Assembly (NCBI GenBank): GCA_026992635.1
Contig: JALWYU010000103.1
Coordinates: 1 to 34,012, forward strand
Length of the DNA: 34,012 nt
Source of the DNA: Bacteroidota bacterium
GTDB taxonomy: Bacteria > Bacteroidota > Bacteroidia > JAADEI01
Reading direction: 5' to 3'
The notes below the pieces were generated by a model that searched no databases, was not told the origin of the DNA, and saw only the letters and a list, made by a program, of their open reading frames with translations. The position numbers and the translations under genes are program-made. Of the stretch, positions 1-8,266 are shown one piece after another; the first letter of the stretch is position 1; the number at the start of each line of letters is the position of its first letter.

Positions 1-404
1 CTCTGGGCAGCGGCATGGATCCACATATCCGGTCTTCCGAAATATCCGGCCCGGGGGATGAACATATATTTGAGGCCCACAATGGAGTTAGGCAGTGATA
101 GGGCCCACACGGCTGCCACGGCGAGGAGAAACACCAGCGTGGGCATGAGGACCATGTTCACCTTCTCAATCCCCTTCGCTATCCCCCTGTACACCACATA
201 TCCACCCACCGCCAGGGCGATTATCTGGAAAAAGACGACCTGGTGGGGAGAGTTTATGAAAGAATACCAGAGCGTCTGCGTATCCGTGTGGGTTATCTGG
301 CCCGTAGCCGAGACCCAGAAATACCTTATCGTCCACCCCATCACCACCGCATAGTAGAAGTTTATGGCCGTGGAGACCCACACCATCCACTCCCCCATCC
401 AACT
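1..404 (-). pseudogene. Broken fragment of a sodium:neurotransmitter symporter (NSS/SNF) family transporter
   Basis: Read on the minus strand, this frame is open and encodes membrane segments typical of LeuT-fold NSS transporters: a TM3-like stretch TAINFYYAVVMGW, then a hydrophobic helix, the loop GIAKGIEKVNMVLMPTL that matches the TM5-TM6 junction of the family, and a continuation off the window edge. Family members are about 450-500 residues and begin with a conserved GNIWRFPY-type TM1; TM1 and TM2 are missing, because the frame meets a stop at 423-425 just inside the ABC ATPase gene. Codon use differs from the window: 6 of 11 Ile codons are ATA and none of the 4 Arg codons visible is CGC/CGA/CGT. 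Five GGCC sites lie in 1-369, against 7 in the rest of the window. I infer a chimeric assembly edge or a recently inserted remnant. The family call is fairly secure from motifs; substrate is unknown. Confidence 0.7.
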
Positions 405-1230
405 CCGAAACATCCATTTCGCTTACACACGCCACCAGCCCCTCTTCACAAACCTCTCCCTATCACTCCATACCGGACATATCTATGGCTTGCTCGGACC
501 CAATGGCGCCGGCAAAACCTCACTCCTCAAACTCATCACCGGCGTACTCTTCCCCCAAAAAGGACAGGCACTCCTCTGGAATCAACTCACCACCCACCGC
601 AACGCCCAACAACTCGCCAGAATCTATTTCCTCCAGGAAGAGCTCGGACTCCCACCATGGAAACCCACCCAGCTCATCCAGCTCCACGGCAAATTCTACC
701 CCAACTTCAGCGAAGCAATTTTCCACGATTGCATCCACCAGCTGGGACCAGTCCCCAACCTTCCCCTACCCAAAATGTCCAGAGGTATGCGCCAAAAAGT
801 CGCCATCGCACTCGCACTCGCCGCCCAAACCGACATCCTCATCCTGGATGAACCTTTCAAAGGATTGGACATTCCCTCAAGACATGCATTCCGCCAACTC
901 CTCGCCCAGCACTTCTCTGCCTCCCGAATCATCATCATCTCCACGCACGAACTGCGTGAAGCCCAGGACCTCGTAGATAGCGTCATCTTCCTCTGGAATG
1001 GCTCCATCCTTGTCCAGGCTCCCCTTACACGCCTGGCTTCCAAACTAAATGTCATAGAAACCACGCAAAAACCCTCCAACGCCCTCTACGCCGAAGAAAT
1101 CGGCTCACACTGGAAAGCCCTCGTCCCCGCCAACCAGGAAGGCAACCTGGACATTGAATTCCTCTTCATCGCAGCAATACGAAGCGAACGAATCCGGCAC
1201 TACCTCCATACAATCCAGACGCCAAAGTAA
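364..1230 (+). CDS. ABC transporter ATP-binding protein
   Basis: Cytoplasmic ATPase subunit that would drive the permease encoded next. Walker A GPNGAGKT is at residues 45-52, a signature-like MSRGMRQK at 138-145 in the place of LSGGQ, Walker B ILILDEP at 158-164 and the switch histidine in STHE at 193-196. Length (288 aa) fits a single-domain ATPase of the CcmA/YtrB type, which commonly pairs with GntR regulators. The start is uncertain: family similarity begins near residue 12 (IQLRNIHFAY), while the ATG at 364 and the first codons lie in sequence that also reads as the foreign NSS fragment on the other strand and contain a GGCC site otherwise rare here. The true 5-prime end may therefore be lost at the junction. 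It is followed after 20 bases by the permease gene. The substrate cannot be told. Confidence 0.85.
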   Translation: MAVETHTIHSPIQLRNIHFAYTRHQPLFTNLSLSLHTGHIYGLLGPNGAGKTSLLKLITGVLFPQKGQALLWNQLTTHRNAQQLARIYFLQEELGLPPWKPTQLIQLHGKFYPNFSEAIFHDCIHQLGPVPNLPLPKMSRGMRQKVAIALALAAQTDILILDEPFKGLDIPSRHAFRQLLAQHFSASRIIIISTHELREAQDLVDSVIFLWNGSILVQAPLTRLASKLNVIETTQKPSNALYAEEIGSHWKALVPANQEGNLDIEFLFIAAIRSERIRHYLHTIQTPK

Positions 1231-1250
1231 ACTAATCAATCAAGCCAGCC

Positions 1251-1970
1251 ATGGACACCCTGACCAGACTCTTCTTACGCGACTGGCACTGGCGACTGCG
1301 CACCTTCTCCATCACACTCACGCTCCTGGCAATCCTCAGTGGCGTCCTGGGCATCGGATACTTCGCCACCGCCTACCTTCTCCTCCTGATAGCACTGGCT
1401 TATCCCTCACGCCTCTTCTACGAATGGAACCGAAATACCTCACTCCTCACAGAATACCTGCTACTCCCCATCCCCTGGTGGAAAAAATGGCTGGCTCGCT
1501 GGCTCCAGATCACTGTACTCATTCCAGCCCTGATCCTCACACTCACCGCACTCGCCCAGCAAATCCGTACAGCCCTGCATGGCGAGCCTTTTGAATTCTT
1601 TACACCTGAGAACATTCGCTACTTCCTCCAAACCTGGTATGTCCTCTCAGGTATCCTCCTGGTCGGTGGTATGTTCTTCCGCAAAGCACCCTTCCTCAAA
1701 ACAATGATCTTCATCCTGCTGTTTCTGCTCATCACCGGATTAATCGCCAAACTACTTATCCCCTACCCGGACACCCTCCTCTCTGAAACCCTGCCCGCCC
1801 ATTGGGGCTTCCTCGTCCAGATCTTCAAACATACAATCGTGGTCCTGGTGACACTCGCCCTCGGACTGGAAGACCTCCCCCAATGGACACTACACACCCT
1901 GCTATGGGGATCCATCACCTGGCTATGGCTCATCAGCCTGACCCGACTCCGCGAAATGCAAGCATTATGA
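1251..1970 (+). CDS. ABC-2-type membrane permease subunit
   Basis: A 239-residue, strongly hydrophobic protein with about six or seven predicted membrane segments (roughly residues 18-38, 38-56, 82-100, 126-145, 150-172, 186-207 and 213-232) and no other recognisable domain. Its position 20 bases after an ABC ATPase and overlapping a YtrA-type GntR regulator by ATGA suggests it is the membrane half of the exporter. The start ATG is preceded by the CC usual in this genome. I recognise no conserved motif that names a substrate, so the permease role rests on hydrophobicity and context. Confidence 0.7.
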   Translation: MDTLTRLFLRDWHWRLRTFSITLTLLAILSGVLGIGYFATAYLLLLIALAYPSRLFYEWNRNTSLLTEYLLLPIPWWKKWLARWLQITVLIPALILTLTALAQQIRTALHGEPFEFFTPENIRYFLQTWYVLSGILLVGGMFFRKAPFLKTMIFILLFLLITGLIAKLLIPYPDTLLSETLPAHWGFLVQIFKHTIVVLVTLALGLEDLPQWTLHTLLWGSITWLWLISLTRLREMQAL

Positions 1971-2377
1971 GCTTCCGATTCGCCGACTCTGAACCCACCT
2001 ACGTCCGTATCGCCCGACAAATCGGCGATGGCATCCTCGCCGGCAAATGGAAAGAACACGACCGCATTCCCTCTATCCGAGAACTGGCAGTCAACCTACA
2101 GGTCAACCCGCTCACCGTCATGCGCGCCTACGAATGGCTGGAAAAAGAAGGAATCATTGAAGCACGACCCGGCAAAGGCTACTTCGTCAAACCCGGAGGC
2201 AGCCACCGCTGGCGAACACTCCGCCTGAAACGGTTCCTGGAAAAAGAATTGCCCGCTCTCGTAGAAACCATGCAACTCCTCAACATCTCAACGCACCAGC
2301 TCATAGAACACATCCACAAAATCCAGCAGCAACAACAACACCCAAATGACCCACACCATGACCCAGCAACAAACTAA
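1967..2377 (+). CDS. GntR-family transcriptional regulator, YtrA-like
   Basis: A short (136 aa) regulator with the full GntR winged-helix: PTYVRIARQIGDGILAG, then the recognition region SIRELAVNLQVNPLTVMRAY (about residues 39-58) and the wing EGIIEARPGKGYFV. After the DNA-binding domain there are only about 55 residues, rich in Gln and His at the end (IQQQQQH), which is the size of the YtrA subfamily. YtrA members usually repress the ABC transporter operon that encodes them, so autoregulation of 364-5460 is a reasonable inference. The operator cannot be sought, because the sequence upstream of the cluster is replaced by the foreign fragment. The start is fixed by the ATGA overlap with the permease stop. 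Confidence 0.88.
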   Translation: MSFRFADSEPTYVRIARQIGDGILAGKWKEHDRIPSIRELAVNLQVNPLTVMRAYEWLEKEGIIEARPGKGYFVKPGGSHRWRTLRLKRFLEKELPALVETMQLLNISTHQLIEHIHKIQQQQQHPNDPHHDPATN

Positions 2378-2957
2378 CCTCAGCCTGTGGCTACTACTCG
2401 CCTTTCTCCTCTTCCAGATAGGCACCACCACATGGGTGATCCACCGGGGCACACAACGCCTCCAGTCCACCGCACACCTCATCACCATCCGTACACCCGA
2501 TACCCTTATCCTCCAGGGTTCAGGAACCGCACATATCCTGGTCCATACCACCAGCGACTCCCTTCCTGACATTCCACTAAGCCAGGTCATCACCACCTCC
2601 TCCCACACCATCCTGATCCAGGAAAGCGTCCAAGCCCAAATCCACACAGTCAGTCCTTTGCCCTACCTTTCCATCCAAACCATCCATATGAGCAAAACCA
2701 AACTCCTCTGCCAATCTAAGAAAATCCAGCGCCTCCACATACGCGTCCACGATATGGCTTCCCTATCCATCCATTGCACAGCAGATACCCTGATCGTCTA
2801 CGCAGACAACACCAGTTCACTGTACCTGGCAGGCAACTACCACTACGCATACATCCACGCACAGGATATGGCACACGTCCAGGCAAGCCCCAACCTCCCT
2901 CTCAGCATCCAGACCAAACAAATCGTTGGCGACGACCTCGCTTACGTCCAGCTCTAA
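2346..2957 (+). CDS. Membrane-anchored protein resembling head-GIN (DUF2807) adhesin-like proteins
   Basis: About 200 residues: a short N-terminal cytoplasmic piece, one membrane segment or uncleaved signal (LSLWLLLAFLLFQIGTTTWV), then a repetitive region of alternating hydrophobic beta strands (for example LHIRVHDMASLSIHCTADTL followed by similar units). This is the pattern of the right-handed beta-solenoid head-GIN domain common in Bacteroidota, often beside GntR/ABC genes. Two starts are possible: ATG 2346, or ATG 2358, which has the CC context preferred here. It overlaps the end of the regulator gene by 20-32 bases and is followed after 34 bases by the outer-membrane protein gene. The family assignment is tentative because no sharply conserved motif is visible. 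Confidence 0.5.
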   Translation: MTHTMTQQQTNLSLWLLLAFLLFQIGTTTWVIHRGTQRLQSTAHLITIRTPDTLILQGSGTAHILVHTTSDSLPDIPLSQVITTSSHTILIQESVQAQIHTVSPLPYLSIQTIHMSKTKLLCQSKKIQRLHIRVHDMASLSIHCTADTLIVYADNTSSLYLAGNYHYAYIHAQDMAHVQASPNLPLSIQTKQIVGDDLAYVQL

Positions 2958-2991
2958 CAAACATCACAACCCGGACCAAACCCCTGAAACC

Positions 2992-5460
2992 ATGACGCAT
3001 ACAACACCACCCTTCCACCATCTGATCAAACCAGCAATCCGCACCTGCACCACAACCCTACTCCTCACCTCCCTACTCACACCCCTATCCAGCCAGCCCC
3101 CCTGGCAACCCCAACAACAAACCCCACACGTCTTCTTCTCCATCCAGCTGAAAGACCTCCGTACCCGTGAACCCATACCCGCCGCAACCCTCCAGATCAC
3201 TTCTCCCGCAGACTCATCACTGCGCCGAACTACATTCTCCGACGACAACGGCACCGCAGAACTCACCGTACCCACCCACATACCGCTCACCTTATCCATC
3301 TCACACCCCGCCTACAAAGACACTCTGCTTGCCATTGAGCCCCTCCACGACCACACCTTCTGGGGCGTCCTGCTCCTCCATCCCACCACCCAGCAACTCC
3401 AAACCATCACCATCAAAGCACAACGTACACGCGTCAACTTTGACAAAAAAGAATACATCGTTACAGAACGCATGCGACGACGCGCAACCACCGCCACCGA
3501 CATCCTCAAAGAACTCCCCGACATCCAGTACGACCCCTTCCAGGACCAGATCCTTGTTCGCGGCAAAACCAACATCCTCTACCTCGTCAACGGCGTGGAA
3601 AAACCACCCGAATACGTCAAAAACATCTCCCCACAACGAATCCTCCGCATTGAAATCTACCGGAACCCCACAGGACGATACGCACTCCAGGGCTACGACG
3701 CCGTCATCAACATCATCCTGCGCGACGACTACATCGGCTGGGAACTCACCACCGGCGGACAAGCCGCATTCTCCACCAACTGGCAACAAGCACCCGCCCC
3801 ACTCCCCTACATGTTCAGCTTCCTCCGAACCGCTTTCATCCGCTACCGAACCACCTTCCGATTCGTCTTCTACAACTGGAAATACCACGGATACGCCCAC
3901 GACAACGACGCACTCAACTACAACACCACACCACTCTGGATCCAGCAACCCCTAGCTATCTTCCCTCAGGGATTCAACGCACTGAGCAAAGGCTGGGGCT
4001 TCTCACTCTACGCAGGTATGGACTGGATCCCCTCAACCCAGCACCAGATCGCCATAGACAGCCGATTCTCCTCCGTCTTCATCCCCTACTCCACGCAACG
4101 CGCCTACACTGTCCAGGACACACCCTCCACCCTCCACATCTATGCACGCAACGACAACACACCGCGCACCTACCAGATCACATTCACCCACACCTGGAAA
4201 TACACACGCGATTACCAGCTCCAGACCGCAATCTCCTACGCCTTCTCCCAAACCACCACCTACATCCGCTACGAAGAACAAAACCTCTTCACCATTGAAC
4301 AAATCCAGCAAAGCTGGGGACCAACCGGCAAAGCCTACTGGGAATGGAACGGAACACTCGCACACAACAAACTCCACCTCCTGATGGGAACACTCCTGGA
4401 AACCACCAAACAAACCACACGACTCACCACATCCTTCAACCTGCAACCCTCAGAAACCACGCCCGAATTCCACTACACACTCACCACACTCAAACCCTAC
4501 GCCTACCTGACCTGGCGCATCGCACAAAAACTCAAACTCCGAACCGGAACAGGCATCCAGACCATCTGGTTCACCACCAACAACACCCCACAACCCACCC
4601 TCCTCTTCATAGAACCCGCCGCCGACATCAACTGGCAACCCCACAAACTCTTCACGATCGTCCTCTCCTACCGCATGGATATAGAAAACCCTTCTATCGC
4701 ACAAATGCTCACCACCGCCATCACCCAAAACCGATACATCCGACAGATGGGCAACCCCAACCTCAAACCCTATGCCCATCACTCTATCCAGCTGGACGCC
4801 AACGCCCTCAGCGGACTCCTCTCACTCACACCCTTCTACGAATGGAGTACCAACGCCATTGACCAGATCTGGATACCCTACAACCAGGATTCCATTGTCG
4901 CAATGCCTATCCAGGGCGTCCACTACCAAAACTGGGGAACCGAATTCTCCATACCCATCCCCCTCTACAAACGCTCGCTCATCCTGATGGTCTACGGCGA
5001 ACTCACCACAACCCGACTCGCCTACGACACCCTCACCAACCAGATCTCCCGATTCTCCGGATTCATCGCACTCATCTACCACAACGAACGACACAAATTC
5101 AGTACAGGCTTCGCCAGCATGAACTTCGTCGTCAAAAACCCTCTTCTACAGGGCTACACAATGCAACTGGGCAGCCACCCACCCGACTTCTACGGATTCT
5201 TCCTCCGAAAACAATTCTGGAAAAACCGGGGATCCGCAACCCTCTACCTCACCTTCCCCTGGCAAATCCCCCCCATAGACTACACACTCACCACCGAACT
5301 CTCCAGCGCACAATGGCACCGACTCCACCAGCGCTACTACCCCGCTATGCGCTACCTGGCTGGCTTCATGCTCCGATTCAACTTCGCACAGGGTAGAACC
5401 ATCCACCACAAAAAACAACCAGATAACCAACCCCAACCACAGGGATTTCCCATGTTCTAA
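2992..5460 (+). CDS. Outer-membrane beta-barrel protein with carboxypeptidase-like and plug domains
   Basis: An 822-residue protein with a signal peptide (hydrophobic core TTLLLTSLLTPLS), then a carboxypeptidase-regulatory-like beta-sandwich (about 43-130), a TonB-plug-like segment around residues 155-240 containing LPDIQYDPFQDQILVRG and ending in GYDAVINIILRDD, and a long C-terminal barrel rich in aromatic beta strands. This is the architecture of the PF14905-type outer-membrane beta-barrel family of Bacteroidota, related to TonB-dependent receptors. ATG 2992 is chosen because it is directly followed by the signal peptide and has the CC context; an in-frame start at 2926 lies inside the previous gene. 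It is last in the five-gene plus-strand cluster and ends four bases before the stop of the convergent gene. The ligand is unknown. Confidence 0.82.
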   Translation: MTHTTPPFHHLIKPAIRTCTTTLLLTSLLTPLSSQPPWQPQQQTPHVFFSIQLKDLRTREPIPAATLQITSPADSSLRRTTFSDDNGTAELTVPTHIPLTLSISHPAYKDTLLAIEPLHDHTFWGVLLLHPTTQQLQTITIKAQRTRVNFDKKEYIVTERMRRRATTATDILKELPDIQYDPFQDQILVRGKTNILYLVNGVEKPPEYVKNISPQRILRIEIYRNPTGRYALQGYDAVINIILRDDYIGWELTTGGQAAFSTNWQQAPAPLPYMFSFLRTAFIRYRTTFRFVFYNWKYHGYAHDNDALNYNTTPLWIQQPLAIFPQGFNALSKGWGFSLYAGMDWIPSTQHQIAIDSRFSSVFIPYSTQRAYTVQDTPSTLHIYARNDNTPRTYQITFTHTWKYTRDYQLQTAISYAFSQTTTYIRYEEQNLFTIEQIQQSWGPTGKAYWEWNGTLAHNKLHLLMGTLLETTKQTTRLTTSFNLQPSETTPEFHYTLTTLKPYAYLTWRIAQKLKLRTGTGIQTIWFTTNNTPQPTLLFIEPAADINWQPHKLFTIVLSYRMDIENPSIAQMLTTAITQNRYIRQMGNPNLKPYAHHSIQLDANALSGLLSLTPFYEWSTNAIDQIWIPYNQDSIVAMPIQGVHYQNWGTEFSIPIPLYKRSLILMVYGELTTTRLAYDTLTNQISRFSGFIALIYHNERHKFSTGFASMNFVVKNPLLQGYTMQLGSHPPDFYGFFLRKQFWKNRGSATLYLTFPWQIPPIDYTLTTELSSAQWHRLHQRYYPAMRYLAGFMLRFNFAQGRTIHHKKQPDNQPQPQGFPMF

Positions 5461-5464
5461 CCCC

Positions 5465-7387
5465 TCAACGAAGCAACTCCTCCCAATTTCGCGGAACCGA
5501 CAAACCCGAACCAACCCGCAACAAAACCGACTCCTCCGGACAATACTCACCCGACACCACACTCCCCATCACAGACCCCGTAACATCCACCTCAGGCGGC
5601 AAATACGAAACCGGAGGACCCGGATTGTACACCACCGGCACACCCGCCGAAACAAACCGACCCACACGACCACGAAAACAACTCACCGGACACTGAACCG
5701 TCCCATCCAACCGACCACGAACCAGAAAAATGTCTCCATCCACCGCACCAAACCCTGTCGTTATCCCCGCCGCCAAAAACAACCCCGAATCCACAGGCAC
5801 CACACCCAGCAACAAATCTAAATCCTGACTGCCCACCACCAACGTCCACAACGTATCCGACAGATCCGGCGTAAACCGAACCACATACCCATTCAAATCA
5901 CCGCCATACGCCGTATACGCCGCCACCAAAACCGTAGAATCCGGCAACACCGCCACCGAACTCACATTGTTCAACCGCTCATAATGATCCTTGCTCCCAA
6001 ACCGCACCGAACGCAAAATGTTCCCCTGCGTATCTATACGAATCAAAAAGAGATCCGACGAATCCCACGACCCTGAAAGATGCCTGCCCGCCAGCAAAAA
6101 CGTACCGTCCGCCAGCGGAACAAACGCAAACGCCCGATCATCAACCTCATTCACGCCCACAGACTTCAAAAAATGCTCACTGACCACCTGACCCGTACCC
6201 GTATCCAGCTTCACCCACACCACATCCGAAGGAAGAAGACCACCCATCTCACTCTCCCCACCAGCATACACCCTGCCCGACGACAACAAATACGCCGCAC
6301 GAAACCACGTAATGCCTAACGTCCCGTACTCCCCATACCGGATCAGCTTCCTGATTTGACCCGCACTGTCCAGCCACATCACAAACCCCGAGTTGCTCGC
6401 ACCACTCCACCCCCCACTCAGAAAATACCCGCCCGTAGACAACTGCCGTATATACCAGCAATCGCCCTTTCCATACCGACGCTGCCACAACACCTGACCC
6501 TGACCATCTACGCGAACCACATATACCTCCACAGAATCCACCGTACGCGCCACACCACAGGCAATCCACCCCGAATCCACCGTCGGCGAAACATAATACA
6601 ACTCTTCATCCGCCGTAGAATCCCCATACGCCGCCAGCCAATCAATCACACCCTCTGGCGTCACCTGAACCAACAACGCATCTTGACCATATACGGGTCC
6701 CCCAGAACCAAAGGAAGTTACAAAACCTGCCAGTATCACCTTCCGAAGACCCGAATTCTGATTCACCGATAACACAAACTCATCACCACCAGGAAGCGGA
6801 ATCCGCGCACAAAACGTATTGCACGTGTCTGCCTCCAGCCAGCGCCGATACCGCGAACCACAACCACACAAATTGCACGCCGCCACCTCTACCATCCCAT
6901 CCGTCGTATCCGGCAACACCACCAGCGTATCACCACGCTGCCAAACCACCTGCCACGACGACGGAACCACCCACCGAAACGCAACCTGACACCCACCCAA
7001 ACACCGCGCAACAAACGTTGCGGGCTGACCCGAACACAAATACTCCGGACCCACCAGCTGAACCACACACTCCGGAACACGACAATACCGCGGACAAACC
7101 AGCGTATGCCACCTGTCCAGCACCGTATCATACACCTCCACACAAAACGAATCTATGTTGAAAATCATCAACGTATGCGCAGGATCCTGAATCGCATTGC
7201 GCTGAGCGGTCGTTAACCGCGGAATCAACAAACCCCGATCCGTACTGAAAATATCCAGAATCGCCGTGGTATCCGGATCCGTCGTGCCAATCCCTACAGA
7301 CTGCCCCCACCCCACCTGAATCCCACTCAACGTGCAAACCACCAGAAAACCAGCCCACCAGACTCTTCCAATCCAAAACCTCCACAT
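5465..7387 (-). CDS. Secreted protein with PKD-like region and seven propeller-like repeats
   Basis: About 640 residues with a signal peptide (WWAGFLVVCTLSGIQVGWGQ). The mature N-terminus has the segment VGIGTTDPDTTAILDI...GLLIPRLTTAQR common in secreted Bacteroidota proteins, then a Cys-rich PKD/Ig-like region. After that, seven units recur every 47-57 residues with the pattern hydrophobic-V-R-hydrophobic-D-x-x-G (for example VYVVRVDGQGQVLWQRRYG and DLFLIRIDTQGNILRSVRFG), consistent with a seven-bladed beta-propeller. No type IX C-terminal signal is evident; the protein ends VPRNWEELLR. Start at 7387 leaves a plausible leader after the candidate promoter; an in-frame ATG at 7423 is the alternative. 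The protein is unusually rich in Gly, Val and Trp because its coding strand is G/T-rich. Function unknown. Confidence 0.75.
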   Translation of the reverse strand: MWRFWIGRVWWAGFLVVCTLSGIQVGWGQSVGIGTTDPDTTAILDIFSTDRGLLIPRLTTAQRNAIQDPAHTLMIFNIDSFCVEVYDTVLDRWHTLVCPRYCRVPECVVQLVGPEYLCSGQPATFVARCLGGCQVAFRWVVPSSWQVVWQRGDTLVVLPDTTDGMVEVAACNLCGCGSRYRRWLEADTCNTFCARIPLPGGDEFVLSVNQNSGLRKVILAGFVTSFGSGGPVYGQDALLVQVTPEGVIDWLAAYGDSTADEELYYVSPTVDSGWIACGVARTVDSVEVYVVRVDGQGQVLWQRRYGKGDCWYIRQLSTGGYFLSGGWSGASNSGFVMWLDSAGQIRKLIRYGEYGTLGITWFRAAYLLSSGRVYAGGESEMGGLLPSDVVWVKLDTGTGQVVSEHFLKSVGVNEVDDRAFAFVPLADGTFLLAGRHLSGSWDSSDLFLIRIDTQGNILRSVRFGSKDHYERLNNVSSVAVLPDSTVLVAAYTAYGGDLNGYVVRFTPDLSDTLWTLVVGSQDLDLLLGVVPVDSGLFLAAGITTGFGAVDGDIFLVRGRLDGTVQCPVSCFRGRVGRFVSAGVPVVYNPGPPVSYLPPEVDVTGSVMGSVVSGEYCPEESVLLRVGSGLSVPRNWEELLR

Positions 7388-7430
7388 CTTCACCACCAAT
7401 TTGGAACCCAAACCACAAACCACTCATCAA

Positions 7431-7463
7431 GCAACCTACTCCATCACCCACCACCACACCAAA
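7431..7463 (-). promoter_or_regulatory. Candidate Bacteroidota-type promoter for the propeller protein gene
   Basis: On the minus strand TTTG (7463-7460) is followed after 21 bases by TAGGTTGC (7438-7431), a partial match to the -33 TTTG and -7 TAnnTTTG elements known from Bacteroides. It would start transcription near 7427, giving a leader of about 40 bases to ATG 7387. The match is imperfect and the G/T-rich strand makes chance hits likely. Confidence 0.25.
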
Positions 7464-7591
7464 CACCTTTCCCTGCCCACGTCCCCATTTCACAAAAAGA
7501 ACTCTGCAAAACAGCAACTTACAACTTCCAGGCACAAACCCGGAAACCTTTCCACCCACCCAAACACTTTCCCCTCCAAAAACTTTCCACC

Positions 7592-8257
7592 ATGTACATG
7601 CTCGCACATTGCTACGCCGCACCCCCGGGCAGCCCACCTCCCTTCCTCGCAGGTACCATCCTCGCCGACTACCTCCAGCGCAACCTCCCTGCCCATACCA
7701 CCACCCTGGACAAAACCTTCCTGCAGGGCGTTGCCTTCCACCGATTCACCGACCAGCACTACCACCAGCACACCCTCTTCCAAACACCCTACCACACCAT
7801 CCAGCAACTGTGGCAAACCTGGAACCTGCCCCCCTACCCACGACGACACTTCCTCTGGCACCTGACCATTGACATCACCTGGGACCACTGGCTATGGAAA
7901 TCCCTGCCCATACCCACACACCGACTCCTCTCAACACGCCACTACCTGCGCCGACTCACTATCCCAACCCACTGGCTACGAAACCCCTTCCAACCCCACG
8001 CATCCCTGCTCCTCCGACGTATCACAACACGACTCACACCCTCCTTCTGGCAAACCCCCTCCAACCTCTTCCACCTCCTCTGGGATATCTACACCTTCTG
8101 GGTACCCTCTATGCGACCACATCACCTGCCCCCCTTCCTGCCAGACCTCATCCACGCACTCACCCCCACCTTCGCCCAGCTCCTCAACACAATGCACACC
8201 TTCCTCCACCAAATCGGTTTCCGCTGGCAACAACACCACCACCAAACCCTCCACTAA
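7592..8257 (+). CDS. Acyl carrier protein phosphodiesterase-like protein (AcpH/YajB family)
   Basis: A 221-residue protein whose N-terminal half carries the marks of the AcpH family: MYMLAH at the start (family MNxLAH), LAGTILADYL at 19-28, and LQGVAFHRFTDQHYH at 44-58 matching the GI-x2-HR-x-ID-x3-D metal/active-site motif, followed by LWHLTIDITWDHWLW. AcpH removes the 4-phosphopantetheine group from acyl carrier protein; in many Bacteroidota the family members are annotated but untested. The protein is very rich in His, Thr, Pro and Leu, as expected from its C/A-rich coding strand. It is followed nine bases later by apbE, suggesting co-transcription. Confidence 0.65.
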   Translation: MYMLAHCYAAPPGSPPPFLAGTILADYLQRNLPAHTTTLDKTFLQGVAFHRFTDQHYHQHTLFQTPYHTIQQLWQTWNLPPYPRRHFLWHLTIDITWDHWLWKSLPIPTHRLLSTRHYLRRLTIPTHWLRNPFQPHASLLLRRITTRLTPSFWQTPSNLFHLLWDIYTFWVPSMRPHHLPPFLPDLIHALTPTFAQLLNTMHTFLHQIGFRWQQHHHQTLH

Positions 8258-8266
8258 CCACAAACC

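Noticed and set aside
58-435. Open frames at 58-354 (plus) and 166-435 (minus)
   Set aside because: Both are shadows of the NSS-like frame on the minus strand, which alone shows family motifs.
2926-2991. Earlier start for the barrel protein
   Set aside because: Lies inside the previous gene and puts about 22 polar residues before a good signal peptide.
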